Below, piece after piece: positions 8,940 through 20,186 of a stretch of 38,729 nt of DNA. The DNA is from Rhodocyclaceae bacterium (GTDB lineage Bacteria > Pseudomonadota > Gammaproteobacteria > Burkholderiales > Rhodocyclaceae). The DNA lies in assembly GCA_028713915.1 (NCBI GenBank), contig JAQTNK010000039.1, positions 1 to 38,729 of the forward strand, read 5' to 3'. The translations under genes were made by a program, and so were the position numbers. Below the pieces are notes generated by a model, which saw only the letters and a program-made list of their open reading frames with translations, did not search any database and was not told the origin of the DNA. How positions within the stretch are numbered: the stretch's first letter is position 1; every line of letters starts with the position of its first letter.

Positions 8940-9488
8940 ATGGGAAAACTCATCGGGGGTTTTATTGCCGGCGTCGCCGTGGTGGCGGTGCTGGTCTGGG
9001 CTATGGCCGGCAGCCTGATGTTCCGGGAAGTGCCCAGTCCGTTCGGCGTCGAGGAAACCGTCGCCCGCATCCAGCAGAACATCCAGGCCGCGGGCAACGG
9101 CTGGGATCTGGTCGGCCTGCGCAATCCGGGCAAGGCCATCGAGCAGGATGGCGGCAACACGCTGCCGGTCCTCATGGTGGAGGCCTGCAGCACCCGCTAT
9201 TCGGGTCCCATCCTCAAGAACGACGCGATCCGCTTCCTCTCGATCCTCATGCCCTGCAAGATTTCCGTCTACAAGAAGAGCGACGGCAAAGTCTATATCG
9301 GCCTGATGAACGCGCGGCTGATCGGCAGTCTCTTCGGCGCCGAAGTCAGCGCGCTGATGAGCCAGGTCGCGGCCGACCAGGCCCGCTTCGTCACTTTCGA
9401 TCCGACGAAGCCGGCGCCGCCGATGATCAAGGGCACGCCGGGCGGCGCGGCGACCGGCGCCAGCGGCGCCGCCGCCGGCGGCTGTTGA
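8940..9488 (+). CDS. DUF302 family membrane-anchored protein
   Basis: The 182-residue protein has one N-terminal transmembrane segment (about 5-27, LIGGFIAGVAVVAVLVWAMA) and then a DUF302-type domain (about 30-155). This is suggested by the MFREVPSPFGVEETVARIQ start and a late ILMPCKISVYKKSDGKVYIG strand pair. The function of the family is unknown; members often sit near respiratory or sulfur genes. The tail is low-complexity Gly/Ala/Thr and ends in cysteine. AAGGAGGAG lies just before the ATG. The next gene, an octaheme cytochrome c, starts 61 bases downstream behind its own ribosome site, so the two are probably co-transcribed. The domain probably faces the periplasm (inferred from a short positive N-terminus and one helix). 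Confidence 0.8.
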   Translation: MGKLIGGFIAGVAVVAVLVWAMAGSLMFREVPSPFGVEETVARIQQNIQAAGNGWDLVGLRNPGKAIEQDGGNTLPVLMVEACSTRYSGPILKNDAIRFLSILMPCKISVYKKSDGKVYIGLMNARLIGSLFGAEVSALMSQVAADQARFVTFDPTKPAPPMIKGTPGGAATGASGAAAGGC

Positions 9489-9549
9489 GCGGCGAACGTC
9501 CGCACCACTTCGTTCGTCCGCCCCTTCAACGATCGCCCAAGGAGACAAC

Positions 9550-11178
9550 ATGTCATCCCGATTGAAACTCGCCCTCGCTGCGCTGGCAGCGGGCACACTG
9601 CTGGCGTCGCTGACCGCCGTCGCGATGCCGGCCGCCGCGCCGACGTCGGCGGTTGCCGCTGCCAGCAATTCCACTGCCGACCATAGCAAGTTCAAGGCGC
9701 TGCAGCAGCCGTTCAAGACCGGCCCCGAGGTCACCAAGGCCTGCCTCGGCTGCCACACCGAGGCGGCGAAACAGGTGCAGCACACCAAGCACTGGACCTG
9801 GGAATTCACGGATCCCAAGACCGGCAAGAAGCTCGGCAAGCGCAACATCATCAACAATTTCTGCACCAGTCCGATTTCCAACGAGAAGGACTGCATGGCC
9901 TGTCACGCCGGTTATGGCTGGAAGGACTCGAGCTTCGACTTCTCGGTCGAGGCGAACGTCGACTGCATGGTCTGCCACGACACCACGGGCACATACCGCA
10001 AGCTGCCGGGCGACGCCGGCCATCCGGTCTACCAGCGCCGGGAGTTTCCCCCGGGGTCGGGCAAGTTCGTCGAGGCCGTGGATCTGCGCAAGGTTGCCCA
10101 GAGCATCGGCAAGACCAGCCGCAGCACCTGCGGCAGCTGCCACTTCTTCGGCGCCGGCGCCAACGGTACCAAGCACGGCGACCTCGACGCCGCGCTGCAG
10201 AATCCCGACAAGTACCTCGACGTGCATATGGACCGCAAGGGACTCAACTTCACCTGCGCCACCTGCCACCAGACGTCGGGCCACCAGGTCGCGGGCAGCC
10301 GCTACGAGATGGCGGCTGCCGTTACCGGTCCGGCGCACATGCGCGGCAAGGCCGACGCCGAGCCCGCATCGTGCCAGTCCTGCCACGGCGACCGGCCGCA
10401 CCCGGCGCAGCTGGCGAAGCTCAACGACCATGCGCGCAAGGTCGCCTGCCAGACCTGCCATATTCCCGAATATGCCCGCGACGCGATCGGCACCGAGCTG
10501 AGCTGGGACTGGTCGCAGGCAACGAAAATGGGCGCCGACGGCAAGCCGGTTGCCGCCAAGGACAGCGCCGGCCGCCGTGCCTTCGACTCGAAGAAAGGCG
10601 CCTGGGTCTGGGACTCCTACGTGGTTCCCGAGTACCGCTGGTTCAACGGCGAATTCGCCTACAAGACGCTGGGCGACAAGATCGATCCGAGCGCGACGGT
10701 CGAGATCAATCACCCGGGCGGCAGTCCGGCCGCGGCCGATTCGCGCATCTGGCCGCTCAAGATTCACCGCGGCAAACAGGCCTACGACACCGAGAACAAC
10801 ATCCTGATCGTCGCCCACACCGCCGGCGAGGACGACACCGCGCTCTGGCACAACTACGACTGGCAGAAGGCGATCGGCACCGGCATGAAGGCCGCCGGCC
10901 TGCCCTATAGCGGCAAGTACGGCTTCGTCAGCACCGAAATGAGCTGGCCGATCACCCACATGGTGGCGCCCAAGGGCGATGCGCTCGCCTGCCACCAATG
11001 CCACAGCGAGAACGGCCGGCTGCAAGGCGTCGCGGGCGTCTACCTTCCCGGCCGCGACCGCCCCCGCATGCTGGACATGATCGGCTGGACCATCGTCGCG
11101 CTGTCGCTGGGCGGCAGCATGATGCACGGCATCCTGTGCGTCCTTTTCCGCCGCTGCAAACGGAGTAAACAAGCATGA
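9550..11178 (+). CDS. Octaheme cytochrome c, tetrathionate-reductase (OTR) type, membrane anchored
   Basis: The 542 residues start with a signal sequence (about 1-30). They contain exactly eight CXXCH heme sites, at about 65, 115, 139, 194, 236, 275, 300 and 481 (CLGCH, CMACH, CMVCH, CGSCH, CATCH, CQSCH, CQTCH, CHQCH). The long heme-free stretch between the seventh and eighth sites, and the overall size, fit the octaheme tetrathionate-reductase family. The characterised Shewanella enzyme reduces tetrathionate and also nitrite and hydroxylamine in vitro. A C-terminal hydrophobic helix (about 508-533) followed by RRCKRSK would anchor it in the inner membrane. The ATG follows AAGGAG. The stop overlaps the cytochrome b start (ATGA), implying a stable complex. 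The natural substrate, and even the direction of electron flow, cannot be read from sequence. The family call is from memory of heme spacing. Confidence 0.85.
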   Translation: MSSRLKLALAALAAGTLLASLTAVAMPAAAPTSAVAAASNSTADHSKFKALQQPFKTGPEVTKACLGCHTEAAKQVQHTKHWTWEFTDPKTGKKLGKRNIINNFCTSPISNEKDCMACHAGYGWKDSSFDFSVEANVDCMVCHDTTGTYRKLPGDAGHPVYQRREFPPGSGKFVEAVDLRKVAQSIGKTSRSTCGSCHFFGAGANGTKHGDLDAALQNPDKYLDVHMDRKGLNFTCATCHQTSGHQVAGSRYEMAAAVTGPAHMRGKADAEPASCQSCHGDRPHPAQLAKLNDHARKVACQTCHIPEYARDAIGTELSWDWSQATKMGADGKPVAAKDSAGRRAFDSKKGAWVWDSYVVPEYRWFNGEFAYKTLGDKIDPSATVEINHPGGSPAAADSRIWPLKIHRGKQAYDTENNILIVAHTAGEDDTALWHNYDWQKAIGTGMKAAGLPYSGKYGFVSTEMSWPITHMVAPKGDALACHQCHSENGRLQGVAGVYLPGRDRPRMLDMIGWTIVALSLGGSMMHGILCVLFRRCKRSKQA

Positions 11179-11774
11179 GCACCGAACGCATCTACATCTA
11201 CAAGCGCTTCGAGCGCTTCTGGCACTGGTCCCAGGCGCTGCTGATCTCGGTGATGATGGTCACCGGCTTCGAGGTCCACGGCACCTACACGCTGTTTGGC
11301 TTCGGCCACGCGGTGCAGTACCACACCTTGGCGGCCTGGACGCTGCTGACGCTGTGGGCCTTCACGATCGTCTGGCAATTCACCACCGACGAGTGGCGCC
11401 AGTACCTGCCGACGCTGAAGAAGGTGGACGCCATGATCCGCTATTATGCTATCGGCATTTTCCATCACGCCGAGCACCCGTTCCGCAAAAGCGCCGAACA
11501 GAAGCACAACCCGCTGCAGCGGCTGGCCTACCTGGCCTTCCTCTCGGTGATGTCGCCGATCATCTGGGGCAGCGGCCTGCTCTACCTGTTTTACGCCGAC
11601 TGGGGCGCCTTCGGCCTCGACCGCCACCTGTCGCTCGAATGGGTGGCTTTCGGCCACACGGTGGGCGCCTTCATGATCCTGTCGTTCTTCTTCGTCCATG
11701 TCTATATGACCACCACCGGTCATACCTGGTACGCCCACATCAAGTCGATGATCACGGGCTGGGAGGAAGCCTGA
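11175..11774 (+). CDS. Membrane cytochrome b, partner of the octaheme cytochrome
   Basis: The 199-residue protein resembles the diheme b-type cytochromes of thiosulfate reductase, formate dehydrogenase and Ni/Fe hydrogenase. It opens [20 protein letters not shown] and has four main hydrophobic segments, near 20-40, 50-72, 115-140 and 157-180. Candidate axial histidines include H17 and H50, and the pair in FGHTVGAF and FFFVHVYM. Such subunits pass electrons between the quinone pool and a periplasmic partner. Overlaps of 4 bases with the octaheme gene upstream and with the thioredoxin frame downstream place it in one translationally coupled unit. Confidence 0.88.
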   Translation: MSTERIYIYKRFERFWHWSQALLISVMMVTGFEVHGTYTLFGFGHAVQYHTLAAWTLLTLWAFTIVWQFTTDEWRQYLPTLKKVDAMIRYYAIGIFHHAEHPFRKSAEQKHNPLQRLAYLAFLSVMSPIIWGSGLLYLFYADWGAFGLDRHLSLEWVAFGHTVGAFMILSFFFVHVYMTTTGHTWYAHIKSMITGWEEA

Positions 11775-12637
11775 GCGAAAGCCGGCCGGGCGTCTGGCGC
11801 CGCCTGTGCGCCGGCGCCGCGGCCGCCGCTGCCTGCGCGGCGCCGGCCGCCGCCGCCCCGCTTGGCGACGCGCAGGCGATACCCCAGCTCGACGCCGCGG
11901 GCCGCGCCGCCTACGGAGAATTCCTCGCCGCCGGATCGCATCGCGCCTTCGTCATCGCGCCCGGCGGCGCCTGGGGCTGGAAGAGCGATGCCGCCACGGC
12001 CGCGGCGGCCATCGCGGCGGCGACAGCGGCGTGCGCGGAGGTCACCGAGTACCCCTGCGTGCCCTATGCCGCCGATGAGCGGGTGGTCTTCGACGCCCGG
12101 CGCTGGGCCAGGCTCTGGGGTCCGTACCCGGACCCGGCCGCCGCGGCGCGGGCGACGGTCGGCATCGCCCGCGGCCAGCGCTTCTTCGACCTCGCGCTGC
12201 GCGACCGGGCGGGCCGCGCCCTGAAGCTCTCCGACCTGCGCGGCAAGGTGGTCGTGCTCCACTTCTGGGGCAGCTGGTGCCCGCCGTGCCGGCGCGAGAT
12301 GCCGGATCTGCAGGCGCTCGCGCGCAGCCTGGGAGGGCGGCAGGACATCCGCTTGGTGCTGCTGCAGGTGCGGGAGGATTTCGTCACGGCCGGCCGCTGG
12401 GCGCGCCAGCAGGGCCTCGCGCTGCCGTTGTACGACTCGGGCGCCGACGGCGGCGCGCGCGGCGCTTTGCCGCTGGCCGATGGCGGAGCAATCAAGGATC
12501 GAGAACTGGCGCGCGCGTTTCCCAGCACATACGTCCTCGATCGCCGCGGCGTCGTGGTGTTTGGCCACACGGGGCCGCTCGCCGACTGGCCGGCCTATCG
12601 CCCGTTCCTGCTCGACCTGGCGTCATCGCCGCGCTGA
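11771..12637 (+). CDS. Exported TlpA/ResA-like thioredoxin with extra N-terminal domain; CTG start inferred
   Basis: About 288 residues. The C-terminal half (about 135-285) is a TlpA-like thioredoxin fold: [20 protein letters not shown] leads into the CPPC active site at about 170-173, then [10 protein letters not shown] and the cis-proline region [10 protein letters not shown]. Such proteins reduce apocytochrome cysteines or other periplasmic disulfides. An Arg-containing, Ala-rich signal sequence ([20 protein letters not shown]) lies at about 8-30. Between them, residues 38-125 form a separate region with PGGAWGW and paired cysteines ([14 protein letters not shown]). No ATG, GTG or TTG lies between the cytochrome b stop and the signal sequence. 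CTG at 11771, overlapping that stop as CTGA, is the only candidate that keeps the signal peptide. The first in-frame ATG, at 11354, is deep inside cytochrome b. The gene is solid; the start is inferred. Confidence 0.8.
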   Translation: MSESRPGVWRRLCAGAAAAAACAAPAAAAPLGDAQAIPQLDAAGRAAYGEFLAAGSHRAFVIAPGGAWGWKSDAATAAAAIAAATAACAEVTEYPCVPYAADERVVFDARRWARLWGPYPDPAAAARATVGIARGQRFFDLALRDRAGRALKLSDLRGKVVVLHFWGSWCPPCRREMPDLQALARSLGGRQDIRLVLLQVREDFVTAGRWARQQGLALPLYDSGADGGARGALPLADGGAIKDRELARAFPSTYVLDRRGVVVFGHTGPLADWPAYRPFLLDLASSPR

Positions 12638-12680
12638 TCGCCGGCGCCGGCCGTGCCGCGGCGCCAGCGGGCCAAAAGCC

Positions 12681-14108
12681 TCAGGACTTCTTGCCGAGGC
12701 CGCCGAGCAAGGCGGCGACGGGGCGCAGCGGCCGCTTCGGCGGAGCTTCCGCAGGCTTGGCTGCGCTGGCGTCGACCGGCGGTTCGTAGGGCTTGCTGGC
12801 GTCGAAGCCGCCGTTGGCGACCGGCACGTGAGCGACGGCTGAGGGCAGGCGCACAGGCGTCTTCGGGCCGTGGCGTTCGCGCTCGCGGTGGGCGTGGCCG
12901 TGGCCGCTGCCGCCCCGGCTGCCGCGCCCATCTTCGCGCTCGGGCGCGGCGGTGGGACCCACCGAGCCCGGCTCGAAGCCGGGCACGATCACCTGTTCGA
13001 TCTTGAACTTGGTCAGCTTCTCGATGTCCGCCAGATGCATCCTTTCCTCGGGCGCGACCAGCGAAGTGGCGTCGCCGTGCTTGCCGGCGCGGCCGGTGCG
13101 GCCAATGCGGTGGATGTAGTCTTCGGCGACGTGAGGCAGTTCGTAATTGACGACATGCGGCAGGTCGTCGATGTCGAGCCCGCGCGCGGCGACGTCGGTG
13201 GCCACCAGCACGCGCGTCTTGCCGCTCTTGAAGCCTTCGAGGGCTTCGGTGCGTTGCTGCTGGCTCTTGTCGCCGTGGATGGCGTCGGCGCTGATGCCCT
13301 GGCGCACGAGCCAGGCCGCCAGCCGCGCGGTGCCGAACTTGGTGCCGACGAAGACCAGCACCTGGCTCATCTGCGGTTCGTCGAGCAGATGCATCAGCAG
13401 GTAGCGCTTGCGGTCGGCGGCGACCGGATGGACGCGGTGGGTGATGGTCTCCGAGACCATGTTGCGCCGTGCCACTTCGATCAGCTGCGGCGCGCGCAGC
13501 ATGGCGTCGGCGAGCTTCTTGATCTCGTCGGAGAAAGTGGCCGAGAACAAGAGGCTCTGGCGTTCCTTCGGCAGCATCGCGAGGATGCGCTTGATGTCGG
13601 GAATGAAGCCCATGTCGAGCATGCGGTCGGCTTCGTCGAGGACGAGGAATTCGACGAAGTTGAAGCTCACCGTCCTTTGCTGCACATGGTCGAGCAGGCG
13701 TCCCGGCGTGGCGACGACGATCTCGCGGCCTTCCTTCATTTCGGCGATCTGCGGCTTGATGTCGACGCCGCCGTAGATGCAGATGGAGCGCAGCGGCACG
13801 TACTTGCTGTAGGTCTTGACGCTCTCATGCACCTGCATCGCCAGTTCGCGGGTCGGGCAGAGGATCAGCGCGCGGATCGGGTGGCGCGCCGGCGAGGAAC
13901 TGGTGCTGGCGTGGCGAGCGAGGCGATGCAGCAGCGGCAGCGTGAACCCTGCCGTCTTGCCGGTGCCGGTCTGGGCGCCGCCCATGACGTCCTTGCCGGC
14001 AAGCACGACGGGGATGGCCTGGGCCTGGATGGGAGTGGGTTCGGTGTAGCCGGATTCTGCGACGGCGCGCAGCAGTTCGGGCGACAGCCCGAGTTCTTCG
14101 AAAGACAT
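12681..14108 (-). CDS. rhlE: DEAD-box ATP-dependent RNA helicase, RhlE type
   Basis: A cytoplasmic RNA unwinding enzyme used in ribosome assembly and RNA turnover. The 475 residues show the family motifs in order: Q motif (GYTEPTPIQAQAIP, about 20-33), motif I AQTGTGKT (45-52), PTRELA (about 85-90), DEAD (158-161), SAT (SATFSDEI, about 190), and in the second RecA domain ATDVAARGLDI and HRIGRTGRAGK (about 335-345). The C-terminal 90 residues are low complexity, rich in Gly, Arg, His and Pro, as usual for RNA contact tails. It stands alone, convergent with the thioredoxin gene. The upstream 170 bases carry no strong promoter match. Confidence 0.93.
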   Translation of the reverse strand: MSFEELGLSPELLRAVAESGYTEPTPIQAQAIPVVLAGKDVMGGAQTGTGKTAGFTLPLLHRLARHASTSSSPARHPIRALILCPTRELAMQVHESVKTYSKYVPLRSICIYGGVDIKPQIAEMKEGREIVVATPGRLLDHVQQRTVSFNFVEFLVLDEADRMLDMGFIPDIKRILAMLPKERQSLLFSATFSDEIKKLADAMLRAPQLIEVARRNMVSETITHRVHPVAADRKRYLLMHLLDEPQMSQVLVFVGTKFGTARLAAWLVRQGISADAIHGDKSQQQRTEALEGFKSGKTRVLVATDVAARGLDIDDLPHVVNYELPHVAEDYIHRIGRTGRAGKHGDATSLVAPEERMHLADIEKLTKFKIEQVIVPGFEPGSVGPTAAPEREDGRGSRGGSGHGHAHRERERHGPKTPVRLPSAVAHVPVANGGFDASKPYEPPVDASAAKPAEAPPKRPLRPVAALLGGLGKKS

Positions 14109-14325
14109 GAAATCTCCTGAGTCGGCCTGCCCCTTGCGGGGTACCGGTTCAGGCTTTGAGGCTGGGTTGGGGGTCGGCCGGTGACGGCCGGGAGCGCGTC
14201 AACCGGCGGGACGCTGGGGCGGGATTATAGCGGAAAAGCCTGTCGGCCGGCGGCGGCCCGCATGGCAGTGCGACGCAGCCGTGCCACGCGGCGATGCTTG
14301 CGCGAACGTGTCGCCGCCTGGCGCG

Positions 14326-14790
14326 TCAGGCCACGTGCTTGGGCCGCTTGTGGATGACGACGCCCTGCTTGGCATGGCTTTCCTTCGCTGCCGCGGCATC
14401 GGGCGCCGGCGCGGCTTCGGCGGCCTTGGCGGGATCCTGCGCCGCTGCCGGCTCAGCCGCTTTCGGCTTGGCTTCCTCGGCGCCTTCGTCCTTCTTGGCG
14501 GCAGCGTCGCCGGCTTCGGGCGAAGCGACCAGAATGTTGTTTTCGCGCATGTAGCCGTCCATCTCGCGCCAGCCGCTGAGGATCGCTGCCTTGGACATCT
14601 TCGGATTCATGCCGTAGCACTCCTCGAGCGCGCGGCTGGAATAGCGGCAACCGCTGCCCACCGCCATGCCTTCGGCCTGGCGCTTGGCTTCGATCTTCGC
14701 CTCTTCGTCGTTCAGGAACGGCAGGTCGCACGCTGCAAGCAGCAGCGTGGACGCGACGAGGAAGCAAAATGTGCGTTTGTCGGTAATCAC
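14326..14790 (-). CDS. Lipoprotein of unknown function with Ala/Lys/Pro-rich tail
   Basis: The 154-residue protein has a lipoprotein signal: a short positive start, a hydrophobic stretch and the lipobox LLAAC with the cysteine at residue 21. Residues 22-95 form a small domain with two further cysteines (GSGCRYSSRALEECYGMN) and a WREMDGYMRENNI helix. The last 60 residues are low-complexity Ala/Lys/Glu/Pro, a likely spacer or wall-spanning tail. I do not recognise the family. It is divergent from the binding-protein gene. Confidence 0.75.
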   Translation of the reverse strand: MITDKRTFCFLVASTLLLAACDLPFLNDEEAKIEAKRQAEGMAVGSGCRYSSRALEECYGMNPKMSKAAILSGWREMDGYMRENNILVASPEAGDAAAKKDEGAEEAKPKAAEPAAAQDPAKAAEAAPAPDAAAAKESHAKQGVVIHKRPKHVA

Positions 14791-14820
14791 CTGTGTCCTG
14801 GCGTATGCACTGCCAGTTCG

Positions 14821-14826
14821 ATTTTA
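14821..14826 (-). promoter_or_regulatory. Candidate -10 element for the lipoprotein gene
   Basis: On the minus strand this reads TAAAAT, 30 bases before the lipoprotein ATG, a fitting distance for a short leader. The -35 position (minus strand TCAAGT) is a poor match, so this is a weak to moderate call. The wider divergent region, 14791-14981, also contains TTGACG at 14908-14913 on the plus strand. That could be a -35 for the binding-protein gene, but no matching -10 is evident. Confidence 0.35.
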
Positions 14827-14981
14827 CGACAGAACGCCATAAAACTTGATGGCGCCGGGTGCGAAGAATGTTGACGTGCGGGCGTCCGCGCCGCCGGCCG
14901 ACAGATTTTGACGACACCCCGCGCGCGGCCATTTTCTGGTACTACACTACGTCCTCGGTTGCTTTACGGGAAGTGGTTGCG

Positions 14982-16238
14982 ATGGTTCGTGCAGCGTTGT
15001 TGTTGGTGTTGGGATTGTGCAGTTTGGCCGCAGGCGCCCAGGAAGTCACCCTCCGTCATGCCCTGGAAGGGCGCTCGCTCGATGCGCTGGCGACGTTGGT
15101 CGTACGCTTCAACGACGAGCAGAAGGGCAAGGCCAAGGTCGTCATCGAGGATGTGCACGGCGTCGCGGACAAGCATCGCCTGCCCGACATGGCGCTGCTC
15201 GATGCCGAAGACGGCATGGCGTTCTTCGGCACGCTGCCGCGCTTCAGGCCGCTGGCCCAGGTCATGAAAGAAGGCGGCGAGAAATTCGATGCGGCGCGCT
15301 TCTATCCGCAAGTCGCCGATGCCGTCGACGACCTCACCGGCAAGATCCAGGCGTTGCCGCTGGGCCTTGCGCTGCCGGTGCTGTTCTACGACCGCGACGC
15401 CTTCCGCAAGGCCGGGCTCGATCCCGACGTGCCGCCGCAGACGTGGTGGGAAGTGCAGAAGGCGGCGAGCGCGCTCTACGACGCCGGCTACAAATGCCCG
15501 CTGACGAGTTCGTACTTTTCCTGGATACACATCGAGAATCTTTCGTCGCAGCACGGCGAACCCGTCGTTGCCAAGAACGGCCGGGCGGAGAAGCTCGTCG
15601 TTAACGGCATGGTCAACGTCAAGCACATCGCGCTGCTGTCGAGTTGGTACAAGAGCTTCTACTTCCACTACTTCGGTCCGGGCAACGAGGGCGACGCCAA
15701 GTTCGCCGCCGGTGAATGCGCGATGCTGACCGGCGAATCGGCGGCATTTGCGGGCTTCGTGGGCGCGGCGAAGTTCGCCGTCGGCGTCGCGGCGCTGCCC
15801 CATTACGACGACGTCTGGGGCGTCAAGCCCAACGACGTGCTGCCGGACGGCGCCGCGCTGTGGATCCTGCCGGGCAAGAAGAAGCCGGAATACAAGGTCG
15901 TCGCGCGCTTCGTGGCTTTCCTGCTGCGTCCCGAAATCCAGAAGGAGTGGGTGCGCGCCACCGGCTACCTGCCGATGACGCCGGCGGCCATGGAATCGCT
16001 GCGCGCGGCGGGCATGGCGCCCGGCGTCGTCGCCGCGGCGGAGAAGCGCCTGTCCAGCCCCAGGCAAGGCTATCGCGCCAAGGTCGGCGCCGGGCGCAAC
16101 CGCATCCGCGCCATCCTCGACGAGGAAATCGCCTTCGTCTGGCAGAACACCAAGCCGGCGAAGGAGGCGCTCGACACCGCCGTGAGTCGCGCCAACCTCT
16201 TCCTCTCGCCTGCCGTCGCGGCGCCGCGGCACAAGTAG
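14982..16238 (+). CDS. ABC-transporter periplasmic binding protein, UgpB-like
   Basis: The 418-residue protein begins with a signal peptide, [19 protein letters not shown], cleaved before QEV. The start at 14982 is chosen because upstream in-frame codons would bury this signal. It resembles family 1 extracellular solute-binding proteins for glycerol-3-phosphate (UgpB). Supporting segments are [56 protein letters not shown] and [19 protein letters not shown] glycerophosphodiesterase gene follows 3 bases after the stop, which supports a phosphodiester or glycerol-3-phosphate ligand. No permease or ATPase gene lies next to it. The ligand is inferred. Confidence 0.85.
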   Translation: MVRAALLLVLGLCSLAAGAQEVTLRHALEGRSLDALATLVVRFNDEQKGKAKVVIEDVHGVADKHRLPDMALLDAEDGMAFFGTLPRFRPLAQVMKEGGEKFDAARFYPQVADAVDDLTGKIQALPLGLALPVLFYDRDAFRKAGLDPDVPPQTWWEVQKAASALYDAGYKCPLTSSYFSWIHIENLSSQHGEPVVAKNGRAEKLVVNGMVNVKHIALLSSWYKSFYFHYFGPGNEGDAKFAAGECAMLTGESAAFAGFVGAAKFAVGVAALPHYDDVWGVKPNDVLPDGAALWILPGKKKPEYKVVARFVAFLLRPEIQKEWVRATGYLPMTPAAMESLRAAGMAPGVVAAAEKRLSSPRQGYRAKVGAGRNRIRAILDEEIAFVWQNTKPAKEALDTAVSRANLFLSPAVAAPRHK

Positions 16239-16241
16239 TCC

Positions 16242-16961
16242 GTGCGCTATCCGCGCGTCATCGCCCATCGCGGCGGCGGCTGCCTGGCGCCGGAGAACAC
16301 GCTGGCCGGACTGCGCGTGGCGGCGCGGCTCGGCTGCCAGGGCGTCGAGTTCGACGTCATGCTGAGCGGCGACGGCGTGCCGGTGCTCATGCACGACGAA
16401 ACGCTCGAGCGCACCACCGACGGCGCCGGGCCGGTTGCCGCGCAGCGCTTCGCCGAGTTGCGTGCGCTCGATGCCGGCATCCGCCACGGCGCGGCGTTCC
16501 AGGGCGAAACCATTCCCGCCCTGGAAGAGGCATTGGCGCTGTGCGCCGAGCTGGGGCTGTGGACCAACATCGAAGTCAAGCCGTCGGCCGGGCGCGACGA
16601 GGAGACCGGCAGCGTCGTCGGCCGCCTGCTGGCCGCGTGCTGGCAAGGCGACGGCGTCGTCTCGTCCTTCTCCGCCTCCGCCCTGGCGGCGGCGCGGCGG
16701 GCGGCGCCGCAGTTCGCTTTCGCCGTGCTGGCCGACGCCATCCCGGCCGCGTGGCGCGAGCGGCTCGCCGCCGGCGCCTGCCAGGCCTGGCACTGCCGCG
16801 CGGATGCCGATGCGGCGACGATCGCCGCGGTCGCCGCCGCCGGCATTCCGCTCGCCTGCTATACGGTCAATCGCCGCGACGACGCGGCGCGGCTTTTTGC
16901 CGCCGGTGCGGCGGCCGTGTTCACCGATCGTCCCGATCTCTGGGCGCCCGGCGAGATGTAG
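16242..16961 (+). CDS. ugpQ: Glycerophosphodiester phosphodiesterase, UgpQ-like
   Basis: This enzyme cleaves glycerophosphodiesters to glycerol-3-phosphate and an alcohol. The 239 residues fit the short cytoplasmic UgpQ type and no signal peptide is present. Catalytic and metal residues are visible: HRGG (H9, R10), APENT, VEFDV (E36, D38) and the general acid in [13 protein letters not shown] (H51). Later markers are NIEVKP near residue 108 and CYTVNR near 206. The start is GTG, 3 bases after the binding-protein stop, so the two genes form an operon and together point to scavenging of phospholipid head-group products. Confidence 0.93.
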   Translation: MRYPRVIAHRGGGCLAPENTLAGLRVAARLGCQGVEFDVMLSGDGVPVLMHDETLERTTDGAGPVAAQRFAELRALDAGIRHGAAFQGETIPALEEALALCAELGLWTNIEVKPSAGRDEETGSVVGRLLAACWQGDGVVSSFSASALAAARRAAPQFAFAVLADAIPAAWRERLAAGACQAWHCRADADAATIAAVAAAGIPLACYTVNRRDDAARLFAAGAAAVFTDRPDLWAPGEM

Positions 16962-17030
16962 CGCCAGGCGGCCTCGGCCGCAGGCCGGCCAGCAGGGTGT
17001 TCCCGCATTTCGTGCGCTGCCGCAATCGCG

Positions 17031-17036
17031 TAGAAT
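17031..17036 (+). promoter_or_regulatory. Candidate -10 element for alaS
   Basis: TAGAAT lies 32 bases before the alaS ATG in an otherwise GC-rich gap. The -35 position is not a clear match, so only the -10 is annotated. The same hexamer occurs in a similar place before purB (28848). Confidence 0.35.
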
Positions 17037-17068
17037 CGCCAGCTTCGCCAGATTCGATTGTTTCCGCC

Positions 17069-19682
<2,614 letters not shown>

Positions 19683-19699
<17 letters not shown>

Positions 19700-20186
19700 C
19701 TTCTGCCCGCGCTGCGCCGCGCCGCTGGCCTGGCTCGAGCTCGCCGGCCTGCCGCGGCGGGCTTGCCTGGCCGCGAACTGCGGCTTCGTGCATTGGGACA
19801 ATCCGACGCCCGTGGTCGCGGCGCTGGTCGAATGGCGGGGCAGCATCGTCCTCGCCCGCAACCAGGCTTGGGCGGAAGGAACGTTCGGCCTCATCGCCGG
19901 CTTTCTCGAGCGCGGCGAAGAGCCCGCCGATGCGGCGGCGCGCGAAGTGAAGGAAGAGCTGAACCTCGCTGCGAGCGCCGTCACGCTGATCGGCGCCTAT
20001 GCTTTCCCGCGCAAGCATGAACTCATCCTGGCTTACCACGTCGCGGCGACGGGCGAGATCGCGCTCAACGAGGAACTCGCCGAATATCGCTGCATCGCGC
20101 CCGACCGGCTCAAGCCGTGGGATTTCGGCACTGGCCTCGCGGTGCGCGACTGGCTGGCGCAGACGCGAAGCGGCGCCGGCAGCTAG
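19683..20186 (+). CDS. Nudix hydrolase with N-terminal zinc ribbon; TTG start
   Basis: The 167-residue protein has a zinc-ribbon-like N-terminus (SFCPRC, then [17 protein letters not shown]) followed by a Nudix domain. The Nudix box reads [20 protein letters not shown], matching Gx5Ex7REUxEE, then LNL where a glycine is usual. Relatives with this layout include NADH pyrophosphatase-like and NudC-related enzymes; the exact substrate cannot be assigned. Start choice: TTG at 19683, inside the end of alaS, is the only start giving a compact ribbon; more upstream codons would add an Arg-rich shadow sequence. The stop abuts the stop of the opposing EAL-HDOD gene, within AGCTAGCTAG. Confidence 0.85.

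Noticed and set aside
12638-12680. GC-rich inverted repeat between the thioredoxin and rhlE genes as a terminator
   Set aside because: The pairing around GGCGCC is imperfect and there is no T-rich tail on either strand.
15716-17068. N-terminal extension of alaS by about 450 codons
   Set aside because: The extension covers the end of the binding-protein gene and the whole diesterase gene in another frame. It is Arg/Ala rich, and AlaRS proteins start at the ATG at 17069.
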